DNA from: Lysinibacillus sp. SGAir0095
Lineage (GTDB): Bacteria > Bacillota > Bacilli > Bacillales_A > Planococcaceae
Direction: 5' to 3'
Assembly (NCBI RefSeq): GCF_005491425.1
Contig: NZ_CP028083.1
Span: 2,814,001 to 2,878,000, forward strand
Length of the DNA stretch: 64,000 nucleotides
Shown: piece after piece, positions 16,720-24,449 of the stretch
How positions within the stretch are numbered: the stretch's first letter is position 1
How the letters are laid out: the number at the start of each line of letters is the position of its first letter
The notes under the pieces: model-generated
Database searches by the model: none
Told to the model about the DNA's origin: nothing
Seen by the model: the letters and a program-made list of their open reading frames with translations, nothing else
Program-made: the position numbers and the translations under genes

Positions 16720-17028
16720 CTAAAGCTCCAGATTCATCAATGGGGCATGCTGCTGTGCGCCATAAACATCCCTGTCTCCTGGACTCCCGGAGGAAATTTT
16801 TCTTGCTATGGTTATTTTTATGCCAAGAGCTTGATCGAAATATACGAGATGATGGATATCTGCAAGGGACAAATTATAAATTTCAGCAATACTTTCTTTT
16901 GAAATAATCCCCGAATTCTTTACTTCCTCATAAGCTTTTTTATCATCAAATAAGACATCTAAAGTAATTTCAAATGGACCAGCATTTTTACTTCGAAGAA
17001 TTTTTGCTTTTTCAACTAATTTGACCAT
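16720..17028 (-). CDS. DUF4387 (AtuA-related) protein
   Basis: The roughly 102-residue product matches my recollection of the DUF4387 family, with the segments LRSKNAGPFEITLDVLFDD and ALGIKITIARKISSGSPGDRDVYGAQQHAPL. These short proteins almost always accompany AtuA/DUF1446 proteins, as here, and are sometimes fused to them. The biochemical role is not known. The start is the ATG at 17028, reached from the GGAGGTG site that overlaps the end of the upstream gene; the GTG at 17034 overlaps that stop and is less likely. The two genes appear translationally coupled. Confidence 0.85.
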   Translation of the reverse strand: MVKLVEKAKILRSKNAGPFEITLDVLFDDKKAYEEVKNSGIISKESIAEIYNLSLADIHHLVYFDQALGIKITIARKISSGSPGDRDVYGAQQHAPLMNLEL

Positions 17029-17030
17029 TA

Positions 17031-18386
17031 TCACACCTCCATTACTTCCAAAAGAAAGGGGTCCTGAGTAATGCGCATTAAATGATAGATAGAAAATTCA
17101 TAAACGGGGCCAAACTCGATATCACTTGGAGCAAATGGAAAAGCTAAATTTCCTGCCGATGATTTACGTCCCTCATAGCCATAATGTAAAAAGGTAGAAC
17201 GGACATTGGCACAAATTGAATTGGCAAGTTCCTGCGTTTTCGCTAATACCTCGAACATAGCCCCAATTTCATGCCCTAAGAAGGGGCTAGGCTCTTGCTC
17301 ACCTAAAACTGCATCCTTCCCATAGTGATAAAAGTTTACTTGGTAATCCTCTTCAGAAATCTCTGTAAAATAACTTCTTACTTGCTGAAGTACTTCTTCT
17401 TCAACAGCTTCTAATCGTTCAATCAACAATGGGTCACGAATACCTGCGATGACAAATGTACGATACGCCACTTTTCGAGCACCCTCCAGCTTGATTCTTA
17501 CTTCTTCATCTCTTTTATATTGACTGTTTCGAACCTCGATTACGCCCTCTTCTATCTCATTAAATTCACAGTTTTCTAGATTTAATGTAAAACCTGGTCC
17601 AAGTAATATAAATGGATGCTCTTTTTCATAAAAAGTGTGAGCCGCCACACTTGTCGGTGTACATTGACGAATTGGATTCAAGGCTTGAACCGTAAAAGAA
17701 TCTTTATAAAGCGTACCGAGTATACTGTCCTTTGTCGTTCCGGGCTCCGCACATAAAGCACCGCACTCTAATATTTTTCCTAAATGATAAGATAAACCAG
17801 GATCCATCCCATGATAAATACCTAAAGCAGCAAATGGTGAAGGATCATAGCTTCTGCCACATAATATAATGTCACACCTTTGTTTTAATGCTTTTAAGAT
17901 GGGTTCATGCCCCATTTGTGCCACAATGGTTTTTGTCTCTAAAATCTGCTGTATAGTAAGTTTAGGGATATTAACACTTAATGGCGTAATGCGTCCTTCC
18001 TCTAGTGCATCGATAATCATTTGTTGTTTAAAATCTGCCCAAATAACACCGATCCTAGCGTGGGTGTTTTGTTCAGCTAAAATTTCCTTTACAACTTCAA
18101 TCGTTAGCTCAACATGCGTTTTGGCACCTGCTCCCCCCGCTGACCCTATAATTACTGGAATCCGATGCTTTAAACCATTTTCAAGGATGATGGACAAATC
18201 TTTTTTTAAAGCACGGCGACTCACAATCGATACATTCGCACCTAATTTATGTGGACCGGCATCTGTAGAACCAGCATCAACCACTATTCCATGAATTTTC
18301 TCATGAAAAGCATTTAAAAAAGATTGTTCAGGAAATCCATATCCGAGAATGCCACAAGGAGATAGTATTTTTATGCTTTTTTGCAT
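17031..18386 (-). CDS. AtuA-like protein (DUF1446, acyclic terpene utilisation family)
   Basis: The product (about 451 residues) belongs to the AtuA/DUF1446 family, named from the acyclic terpene (citronellol) pathway of Pseudomonas but found widely in unrelated catabolic clusters; its reaction is unsettled. Family features include the glycine-rich DAGSTDAGPHKLG and IIGSAGGAGAK segments and CGRSYDPSPFAALGI. Paired with DUF4387 immediately downstream, it may form a two-subunit hydratase or lyase-like enzyme, which is speculation. The frame opens at 18401, but GAGAGGGA places the ribosome at the ATG at 18386. A cre site lies 30-43 bases upstream. Confidence 0.87.
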   Translation of the reverse strand: MQKSIKILSPCGILGYGFPEQSFLNAFHEKIHGIVVDAGSTDAGPHKLGANVSIVSRRALKKDLSIILENGLKHRIPVIIGSAGGAGAKTHVELTIEVVKEILAEQNTHARIGVIWADFKQQMIIDALEEGRITPLSVNIPKLTIQQILETKTIVAQMGHEPILKALKQRCDIILCGRSYDPSPFAALGIYHGMDPGLSYHLGKILECGALCAEPGTTKDSILGTLYKDSFTVQALNPIRQCTPTSVAAHTFYEKEHPFILLGPGFTLNLENCEFNEIEEGVIEVRNSQYKRDEEVRIKLEGARKVAYRTFVIAGIRDPLLIERLEAVEEEVLQQVRSYFTEISEEDYQVNFYHYGKDAVLGEQEPSPFLGHEIGAMFEVLAKTQELANSICANVRSTFLHYGYEGRKSSAGNLAFPFAPSDIEFGPVYEFSIYHLMRITQDPFLLEVMEV

Positions 18387-18415
18387 CAATTCCCTCTCCA
18401 TTTCTTTACCTATTT

Positions 18416-18429
18416 TGTAATCGGTTACA
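18416..18429 (-). promoter_or_regulatory. Consensus cre (CcpA-binding) site
   Basis: TGTAATCGGTTACA fits the catabolite-responsive element consensus TGWAANCGNTNWCA at every position and is a near-perfect palindrome about the central CG. It lies in the 91-base gap between the ribokinase and AtuA-like genes. It could act as a roadblock or promoter-blocking site, or be the operator of a LacI-family regulator encoded elsewhere. Confidence 0.7.
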
Positions 18430-18477
18430 CTTAGGACAAGTTACATTGTATCAAGTCACTTTTTTAATACTGTGTGT

Positions 18478-19356
18478 TTATTTTATTATTGATAACCTTT
18501 TTTCAACTTGTGCTAATGTAGGCATTCCACTTTGCGCCCCAATTTTCTCTATAGAGATGGAAGCTGCAATATTGGCAAATTGCAAAGCCTCTTCAAGAGA
18601 GAAACCCTTTGAAATCGCGTAAGCAAATGCACCATTAAACGTATCGCCTGCTCCAGTTGTATCAGTTACTTCACCCTTATATCCTGACACAAGTACCAGC
18701 TTCTTCCCATTGTGATAACAAACTCCTCTATCCCCTAATGTTACAATGACTTTGTTTGGATACTTTTCGATCATTCGGTCAACCTTCTCACCAAAAATTG
18801 TTTCAAACTCATGTTCATTTGGGGTTAAGTAGTCCACTAACTCTATCCACTCCGGCTTAAAAAAACTAGCTGGTGCAGGATTGAGAATTACTTGAATTCG
18901 ATTTTCCTTACATTTATTTAGTGTGTATTCGACTGTCTCAATTGGAATTTCAAGCTGCATGACAACTATGCTACTTTTATTTATATGCTCCCAATGTTCA
19001 TCAATCACCTTTGGAGTTACTTTTGAATTTGCACCAGGAACAACAAGAATTCGATTATCTCTTTCATGCAAAATAATATTGGCTATGCCTGTCGAAGTGT
19101 TAGCTCTTTTTAAACAATTCACATTTACATTTTCTTTTTCCAATTTTGTAAATAGAACTTCTCCAAAAGAATCGATGCCTACCCTTCCAACCATTGAAAC
19201 CTCACCATCTAGTCTTGCAATGGCTACTGCTTGATTGGCTCCCTTTCCTCCCGGATTCATCTCAAAATAGGAACCTAATAGTGTTTCTCCCTTTTTTGGG
19301 AAAACATCCGTACCGACAATCAAATCCATATTTATACTTCCAATGACTGTGATCAT
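18478..19356 (-). CDS. rbsK: Ribokinase (PfkB family)
   Basis: Ribokinase phosphorylates ribose to ribose 5-phosphate. The 292-residue protein begins MITVIGSINMDLIVG, has the substrate-binding GGKGANQA motif (37-44) and the C-terminal PfkB signature DTTGAGDTFNGAF with the catalytic aspartate. The frame opens at 19452, but the first 32 codons are not family-like and the ATG at 19356 follows AGAGGGG, so I start there. It is the promoter-proximal gene of the minus-strand operon with AtuA, DUF4387, the importer and two ADP-ribosylglycohydrolases, and is expected to feed released ribose into the pentose phosphate pathway. Other PfkB substrates (nucleosides, modified ribose) are possible. Confidence 0.9.
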   Translation of the reverse strand: MITVIGSINMDLIVGTDVFPKKGETLLGSYFEMNPGGKGANQAVAIARLDGEVSMVGRVGIDSFGEVLFTKLEKENVNVNCLKRANTSTGIANIILHERDNRILVVPGANSKVTPKVIDEHWEHINKSSIVVMQLEIPIETVEYTLNKCKENRIQVILNPAPASFFKPEWIELVDYLTPNEHEFETIFGEKVDRMIEKYPNKVIVTLGDRGVCYHNGKKLVLVSGYKGEVTDTTGAGDTFNGAFAYAISKGFSLEEALQFANIAASISIEKIGAQSGMPTLAQVEKRLSIIK

Positions 19357-19393
19357 CTTTATCCCCTCTCGTCGTACCCCCATACATAGTTTG

Positions 19394-19406
19394 ATAGAAA
19401 TTCTAT
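19394..19406. promoter_or_regulatory. Palindrome in the divergent rbsK / ABC ATPase promoter region
   Basis: ATAGAAATTCTAT is a 13-base palindrome with one central base. The half site GATAGAAA occurs again at 19424-19431. It lies between the two divergent starts and could be the operator of an unlinked regulator. A TATAAT at 19509-19514 is a candidate -10 for the rightward gene but lacks a good -35. Confidence 0.45.
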
Positions 19407-19576
19407 TAAAATCGGCAAAATAAGATAGAAATGTAATCGAATCTCCATGCATAAACTAACCGTATATTCGCTCGGTAAGATATCCATCAACCCAAATGAC
19501 TAATTCTATATAATATGCGGGCTTTAACTAAAATTTGAAGTAGATTTTTGAAAAGTTTTATAGAGGAGGAAGTTTT

Positions 19577-20674
19577 ATGGAAGCTTTAGCATTAAAGAAT
19601 ATCTGCAAAACCTATACGGATGGTTCTCAGGCTGTGAGCAATTTTAATTTAATCGTGGAGGAAAAAGAATTTATTGTATTAGTGGGACCATCCGGCTGTG
19701 GTAAATCTACAACTTTACGAATGATTGCAGGACTTGAAGAGATTACACAAGGTGAATTGCGTATTTCTTCAAAACAAATGAATGAAGTAGCTCCCAAGGA
19801 TCGTGATATTGCCATGGTATTCCAAAACTACGCGCTATATCCCCATATGAATGTCTACGATAATATGGCATTTGGTTTAAAGCTTCGAAAATTTTCGAAA
19901 AAGGAAATTGAAAGGCGCGTAAAAGAAGCAGCTGATATTCTTGAGCTTTCAAGCTTATTAAAGAAAAAACCCTCCTCCTTATCTGGTGGTCAAAGACAAA
20001 GAGTTGCGTTAGGCCGGGCAATAGTTCGAGATGCCAGTCTTTTTTTAATGGATGAACCGTTATCAAATCTAGATGCAAAATTACGTGTCCAAATGCGTGC
20101 TGAAATTTCAAAGCTCCATCAACGATTAGGTACAACCACCGTATATGTGACACATGATCAAACCGAGGCTATGACAATGGCAACAAGGTTAGTTGTCATG
20201 AAGGATGGTATCATCCAACAAATTGGTGCACCGAAAGAAGTATATGATCAGCCAGATAACATATTTGTAGGCGGCTTTATTGGTGCACCTGCTATGAACT
20301 TCTTAACCGGGAAAGTAGAAAATGGCTATTTTATTATTGAAAGTTATCAATTTAGGATTCCAGAGGATAAGTATACTAGTTTAAAGTTACAAGGTTATGA
20401 GGGCAAGGAGATGAAATTAGGAATTCGACCTGAATATATTAACCAAAATAGCAATTCTTATTTAAAAGAATCACCTAATAGGGTTAAAGAAACTATCCAA
20501 GTGGCAGAGCTAACAGGATCTGAATTATTGCTACATTCAAAGCTTTGCGATCAGTCATTTATCGCTAGAGTACATCCAGATACAATTGTGTCTCCAGGAG
20601 TTGAAATTGAACTATACTTCGAGATGGAAAAAGCTCATTTTTTTGATGTGGCGACAGAGAACCGAATCTATTGA
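19577..20674 (+). CDS. ABC transporter ATP-binding protein, UgpC/MsmX type
   Basis: The 365-residue ATPase energises CUT1-type sugar importers. It has Walker A GPSGCGKST, a Q-loop, signature LSGGQRQRVALGRA, Walker B LFLMDEPLSNLDAKLR and a switch histidine (VTHDQTEA), followed by a C-terminal MalK-like regulatory domain with the LGIRPEYI motif. Shared ATPases such as MsmX serve several importers in Bacilli. Here it is divergent from an importer operon that lacks its own ATPase, so it very probably powers it. The start has an excellent GAGGAGGA site. A terminator follows at 20681-20716. Confidence 0.93.
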   Translation: MEALALKNICKTYTDGSQAVSNFNLIVEEKEFIVLVGPSGCGKSTTLRMIAGLEEITQGELRISSKQMNEVAPKDRDIAMVFQNYALYPHMNVYDNMAFGLKLRKFSKKEIERRVKEAADILELSSLLKKKPSSLSGGQRQRVALGRAIVRDASLFLMDEPLSNLDAKLRVQMRAEISKLHQRLGTTTVYVTHDQTEAMTMATRLVVMKDGIIQQIGAPKEVYDQPDNIFVGGFIGAPAMNFLTGKVENGYFIIESYQFRIPEDKYTSLKLQGYEGKEMKLGIRPEYINQNSNSYLKESPNRVKETIQVAELTGSELLLHSKLCDQSFIARVHPDTIVSPGVEIELYFEMEKAHFFDVATENRIY

Positions 20675-20680
20675 AGAAAC

Positions 20681-20716
20681 GGGCTAGCTCCTTCAATAGA
20701 AACTAGCCCATTTTTT
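20681..20716 (+). terminator. Terminator of the ABC ATPase gene
   Basis: Perfect 7-bp arms GGGCTAG (20681-20687) and CTAGCCC (20703-20709) followed by six T residues. Confidence 0.88.
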
Positions 20717-20785
20717 ATGGTATCTTTTGTATGTGATAAATGAAATAGCTAATATAAATTTTTATCCACAATGCTTAGAGCGTTT

Positions 20786-21808
20786 CTATTCCAGATACCC
20801 AGATAAAACTCTCGCATATGGTGAATCAGAAGGCAGGATAATGACAGTATCTTTACCGATTGTTTTCTTATACGACTCGAGTGTACGGTATAATCCATAG
20901 AATTCTGGATCGCGCGAAAAGGCAGCATTGTAAATTTGAGCTGCTTCTGCTTCCCCTTGTGCTCGAATGACAGCAGCTTCCTTCTCTGCTGTGGCTAATA
21001 ATTCTCGAACTTCACGGTCTGTTTGGGCAACAATTGTATTTTTATCTGCATCCCCTTCAGATAAATATCTTTGAGCAATCGATTCACGCTCGGAAATCAT
21101 TCGAGTATATACGGAATGCTCATTTTCTTCAGGTAAATCTGTTCGGCGAATCCGTACGTCAACTACTTCGATTCCGAAAGCACCACTAGCAAGGTACTCA
21201 TTTACATTTTCTGTTACTCGATCATTGAGACTACCACGCTCAGAATTTTCATCATTAATAATCTGTTCGTAATTTAATTGTCCGAGCTGTGTACGAATAA
21301 CAGAGTAGATAAATTCCTCCATACGGGACTCTGCATTTATAAGTGTACCTGCATTGGAAATCAGCGATTTTGGATCTGTTACATGCCATACTGCATAATT
21401 ATCAATAATAATTCGTTTTTTATCCAAGGTGTTAATCTCTTCTTGCGTCATTTCATAGGTCATGAGGTTTTTCGGGAGCGTTGTCACACTTTGAATAAAT
21501 GGAATTTTTATATTCAACCCTGGCTCTTCTTCGTATTTTACGACTTCACCAAACTGACGTACGACCTTGTATTCATTTTCTTTTACGACATAAATATTTC
21601 CTATGAGAATAATGATTACTGCAAATATAGCTGTTAAAAGAATTGCCGATTTGGCAAATTGTCGTCCATTAAATGGCTTCTTTTCTTTCACTATATTTCC
21701 TTCCTGTACGGTTTCGGTATTTTTCTTTTTTTTGTTTTTGTTATTTCCAAATAATGATTTAACGAACTTCTCTAAATCACCATCATATTGGTTTTTGTTG
21801 TTACTCAT
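20786..21808 (-). CDS. hflC: SPFH-family protease modulator HflC
   Basis: HflC and HflK form a membrane-anchored stomatin/prohibitin-type cage that in E. coli encloses and modulates the FtsH protease. The 340-residue protein has a lysine-rich cytoplasmic N-terminus (about 1-50), one membrane helix (about 51-71), an SPFH domain and a coiled-coil region rich in E, A and R (ESIAQRY, AEKEAAVIRAQGEAEAAQIYN). The extended charged N-terminus is longer than that of E. coli HflC. It overlaps the end of hflK by four bases, so the two are translationally coupled. FtsH is not encoded here. Confidence 0.9.
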   Translation of the reverse strand: MSNNKNQYDGDLEKFVKSLFGNNKNKKKKNTETVQEGNIVKEKKPFNGRQFAKSAILLTAIFAVIIILIGNIYVVKENEYKVVRQFGEVVKYEEEPGLNIKIPFIQSVTTLPKNLMTYEMTQEEINTLDKKRIIIDNYAVWHVTDPKSLISNAGTLINAESRMEEFIYSVIRTQLGQLNYEQIINDENSERGSLNDRVTENVNEYLASGAFGIEVVDVRIRRTDLPEENEHSVYTRMISERESIAQRYLSEGDADKNTIVAQTDREVRELLATAEKEAAVIRAQGEAEAAQIYNAAFSRDPEFYGLYRTLESYKKTIGKDTVIILPSDSPYARVLSGYLE

Positions 21809-22776
21809 TGTTTATCGCTCCCTTCAGAGGATTCTTCTGAATTTGTAACTGGAGGAGTTGTTGTTGGTTGAAGAGGTAAATATTTTAATGTTTCACCTTC
21901 ATCATTCATGATATAGATCTGTGTATTTGGCAGTACATTTTCTAATGTTTCTAAAATTAAACGTTGTCGAGTAATTTCTTGGTTTCCTTCATATTCTTCG
22001 TACAATTCCTTGAAGATAGCTACTTCCCCTTCAGCTTGCTGTACACGGGCTACTTTTTCACCCGCTGCACGGGACTTAATAGCACTAACTTCACCTTGAG
22101 CTTCACTTAGCTTTTGATTTTTATATTTTTCTGCTTCATTCGTTTTCGTATTTTTTGTTTCGCGAGCATCTGTTACCGCGGTAAATGCTGCACGAACTTC
22201 TTTATTAGGCAATTCAACATCTTGAAGCTTTACCCCCAAAATACTTACACCGATATCATACTTATCAACTAAAGATACTAATAAATCCCGAGTATATAAT
22301 TCAATATCTGCTTTACCGTTTGTCAACGCATCATCAATCGTTGAGCTACCAATAATAGAACGAATTGCACTAGAAGTAGCATTATGTAGTATTTGTTTTG
22401 GATTTTCTGCATTAAATAAATATTTCTGTGGATCTGTAATCTTCCATTGAACGACTAAGTCTGTTAAGACAATATTTTCATCACCTGTAATCATTTTTGT
22501 TTCATCGTCATAAGCCTCAATCGAACCATCTTCTGTTTGTTCGTAACCAAACTGTAAACTATATGTCTCCTTTGAAAGTACCTCTACCTTTTGTACAGGC
22601 CATGGAAGTTTAAAATGTAATCCTGAATCCGTAATCGTTTCATCTGCTCGACCAAATGTAATGACAACAGCTTGTTCTGATTCATCCACTGTATACCAGG
22701 TAGTAAACACTGCTATTAATGAAATGACTGAAAATAAACTAAGACCTGTGATTAGCAATGTGCGTTTCACACTCAT
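21805..22776 (-). CDS. hflK: SPFH-family FtsH modulator HflK
   Basis: The 323-residue partner of HflC has an N-terminal membrane helix (about 6-28), an SPFH/band-7 domain beginning TVDESEQAVVITFGRADETI, the VVQWKITDPQKYLFN segment, and an alanine- and glutamate-rich coiled coil (TNEAEKYKNQKLSEAQGEVSAIKSRAAGEKVARVQQAEGE is split across this region). It has a short acidic and proline-containing tail. The start at 22776 follows a GGGGGA site. The pair sits between the phoR terminator and the accessory ABC block, a place where B. subtilis has no such genes. Confidence 0.9.
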   Translation of the reverse strand: MSVKRTLLITGLSLFSVISLIAVFTTWYTVDESEQAVVITFGRADETITDSGLHFKLPWPVQKVEVLSKETYSLQFGYEQTEDGSIEAYDDETKMITGDENIVLTDLVVQWKITDPQKYLFNAENPKQILHNATSSAIRSIIGSSTIDDALTNGKADIELYTRDLLVSLVDKYDIGVSILGVKLQDVELPNKEVRAAFTAVTDARETKNTKTNEAEKYKNQKLSEAQGEVSAIKSRAAGEKVARVQQAEGEVAIFKELYEEYEGNQEITRQRLILETLENVLPNTQIYIMNDEGETLKYLPLQPTTTPPVTNSEESSEGSDKQ

Positions 22777-22860
22777 TTTAGGTCCCCCAATCTGTTAAAT
22801 TTTTCTTCTTTAGTTTATTTACGGATAAATCCCCAATAAGTTTCAACAAAAGTAAAAAAG

Positions 22861-22890
22861 AAAATGCCCCACACATATTGGGACATTTTC
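22861..22890 (-). terminator. Terminator of phoPR
   Basis: Near-perfect 10-bp arms AAAATGCCCC and GGGACATTTT (22861-22870, 22881-22890) with T tracts on both strands. On the minus strand it lies after phoR and before hflK. Confidence 0.85.
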
Positions 22891-23003
22891 TTTTTTATTT
22901 TTATGTTTATCTAATTACTTATTTGAAACAGGGGGGTTTCTGAAAATAATCATATAATAGAAGTATGAAGGATCCATAACAGAATTGTAAATCTATTGTT
23001 AAG

Positions 23004-24449
23004 TTACTTTTTTAATGGAATTAATACTTTCATGCAAGTACCCTTTCCAACCGTACTTTCAACATTGATTTTCCCATGATGCGCTTCCACTAAGTGTTTA
23101 ACAATTGCAAGTCCTAATCCCGTGCCTCCAGAATTACGACTACGTGCTTTATCTATACGATAGAACCGTTCAAATATACGTGCAATTTCACTTTTCTCGA
23201 TACCCATCCCCTGATCCTCAACTTCAATAATTCCAAACTCGCTATTGGCTTTTATGCGTAACGTTATCGTAGTGTCTTCCGGAGAATAAGTGATTGAGTT
23301 CGTAATAAGATTCGTGAAAATCTGAATCAGTCGATTGAAATCACCCATTACCATCACATCACGGACAATGTCCACATCAAACTGCATATTCTTTTCATCT
23401 AGACGAGGGGATGTTAATTCCACGGAACGAATTAAAACTTCCTGCAAACTCGTTGGCAAAATATTAACAGAGAACCCATGCTGTTCAATTTTCGATAATT
23501 CCAGTAGATCTTGGATCAGCATTTGAAGTCGATTACTTTCCTGATAAATGATATCCAAAAATGAAATAAGCATTTTTTCATCTTTAAAAGCACCATCTAG
23601 TAACGTTTCTGAAAATCCCTTTATGGAAGTAATCGGCGTTCTTAATTCGTGTGATACGTTTGCAACAAAGTCCTTACGAATTTGCTCTAGACGAATGAGT
23701 TCAGAAATGTCATGCATAACGATAACTACACCGAGCCAACGTCCATGATCACCAACAACAGGTGCACCATAAACCTGTTTATATTGAATTTCCTGTTGAA
23801 TTTCCACTTCAATCTGTTTACGATATGGCAATTCCGTCAAGAATACATGGTCGATGAAGTTTTCCAACTCTGTCGGCAAACCAAGAGTTAAGAAATTATA
23901 ACCCTTTACTTCATCAATGGATAACTCAAACCCCTCAAGAAATTGTCGGTTTACAATCGATACCACCGCTTCACGGTCAATCATGATAAGAGCACTACCC
24001 ATATTTTCGATTAAGGTTTTTAAACGCTCCTCTTCAATTTCACGTATTTTCTCAATTTCCTGTAAGTTCCTTGCTAAAATATTAATGGAATTTCTTAACT
24101 CCACAATACTTACAGGACCAAGGGCATAGGCACGTGCACGATAATTTCCTTTTGTTAGTTCTTTTGCTGTCAGGGTAATATTTTCAATTGGGTCCAGCAA
24201 ATTCCGAATGAGATGATTGGCAACAAAGCAGATCAACACAAAACTGAGAAAAATTAAAAAAGCAATAATAGAAGCAAACTGTTTTCGAGTTTCTTCTATC
24301 TGTACTGCATCAAATTGGAGATTATTTTTTATTGCAAAGTTCTCGATGATAAAAGGAAAAAGCTGACCTAAGATAAAGCCAAGGACAGCTAGTATTGAAC
24401 CTGTTAAAATCATGAAGGTTATAAATAATCGGTTTCGATATGCCTTCAT
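23004..24449 (-). CDS. phoR: Phosphate-response sensor histidine kinase PhoR
   Basis: PhoR phosphorylates PhoP under phosphate limitation. The 481-residue protein has membrane helices at about 9-31 and 59-81, a HAMP linker, a cytoplasmic PAS domain (about 145-250), the H-box FVANVSHELRTP with H267, and an HATPase domain with DQGMGI and GTGLGLAIVKHLVEAHHG. B. subtilis PhoR is near 580 residues because it has a folded extracytoplasmic domain between its helices; here the loop is only about 27 residues. The start overlaps the phoP stop by four bases, so the two are coupled. Confidence 0.92.
   Translation of the reverse strand: MKAYRNRLFITFMILTGSILAVLGFILGQLFPFIIENFAIKNNLQFDAVQIEETRKQFASIIAFLIFLSFVLICFVANHLIRNLLDPIENITLTAKELTKGNYRARAYALGPVSIVELRNSINILARNLQEIEKIREIEEERLKTLIENMGSALIMIDREAVVSIVNRQFLEGFELSIDEVKGYNFLTLGLPTELENFIDHVFLTELPYRKQIEVEIQQEIQYKQVYGAPVVGDHGRWLGVVIVMHDISELIRLEQIRKDFVANVSHELRTPITSIKGFSETLLDGAFKDEKMLISFLDIIYQESNRLQMLIQDLLELSKIEQHGFSVNILPTSLQEVLIRSVELTSPRLDEKNMQFDVDIVRDVMVMGDFNRLIQIFTNLITNSITYSPEDTTITLRIKANSEFGIIEVEDQGMGIEKSEIARIFERFYRIDKARSRNSGGTGLGLAIVKHLVEAHHGKINVESTVGKGTCMKVLIPLKK

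Noticed and set aside
17869-18294. 141-codon plus-strand frame opposite the AtuA-like gene
   Set aside because: Composition is that of a reverse complement of a coding region (rich in S, I, C), no ribosome site, no family resemblance.
19743-20153. 136-codon minus-strand frame opposite the ABC ATPase
   Set aside because: The ATPase motifs on the plus strand account for this DNA.
21278-21637. 119-codon plus-strand frame within hflC
   Set aside because: Shadow of hflC; the translation has no recognisable domain and no start signal.
22925-22958. Plus-strand promoter (TTGAAA ... TATAAT) between phoR and hflK
   Set aside because: The spacer is about 24 bases, too long for SigA, and no plus-strand gene follows.
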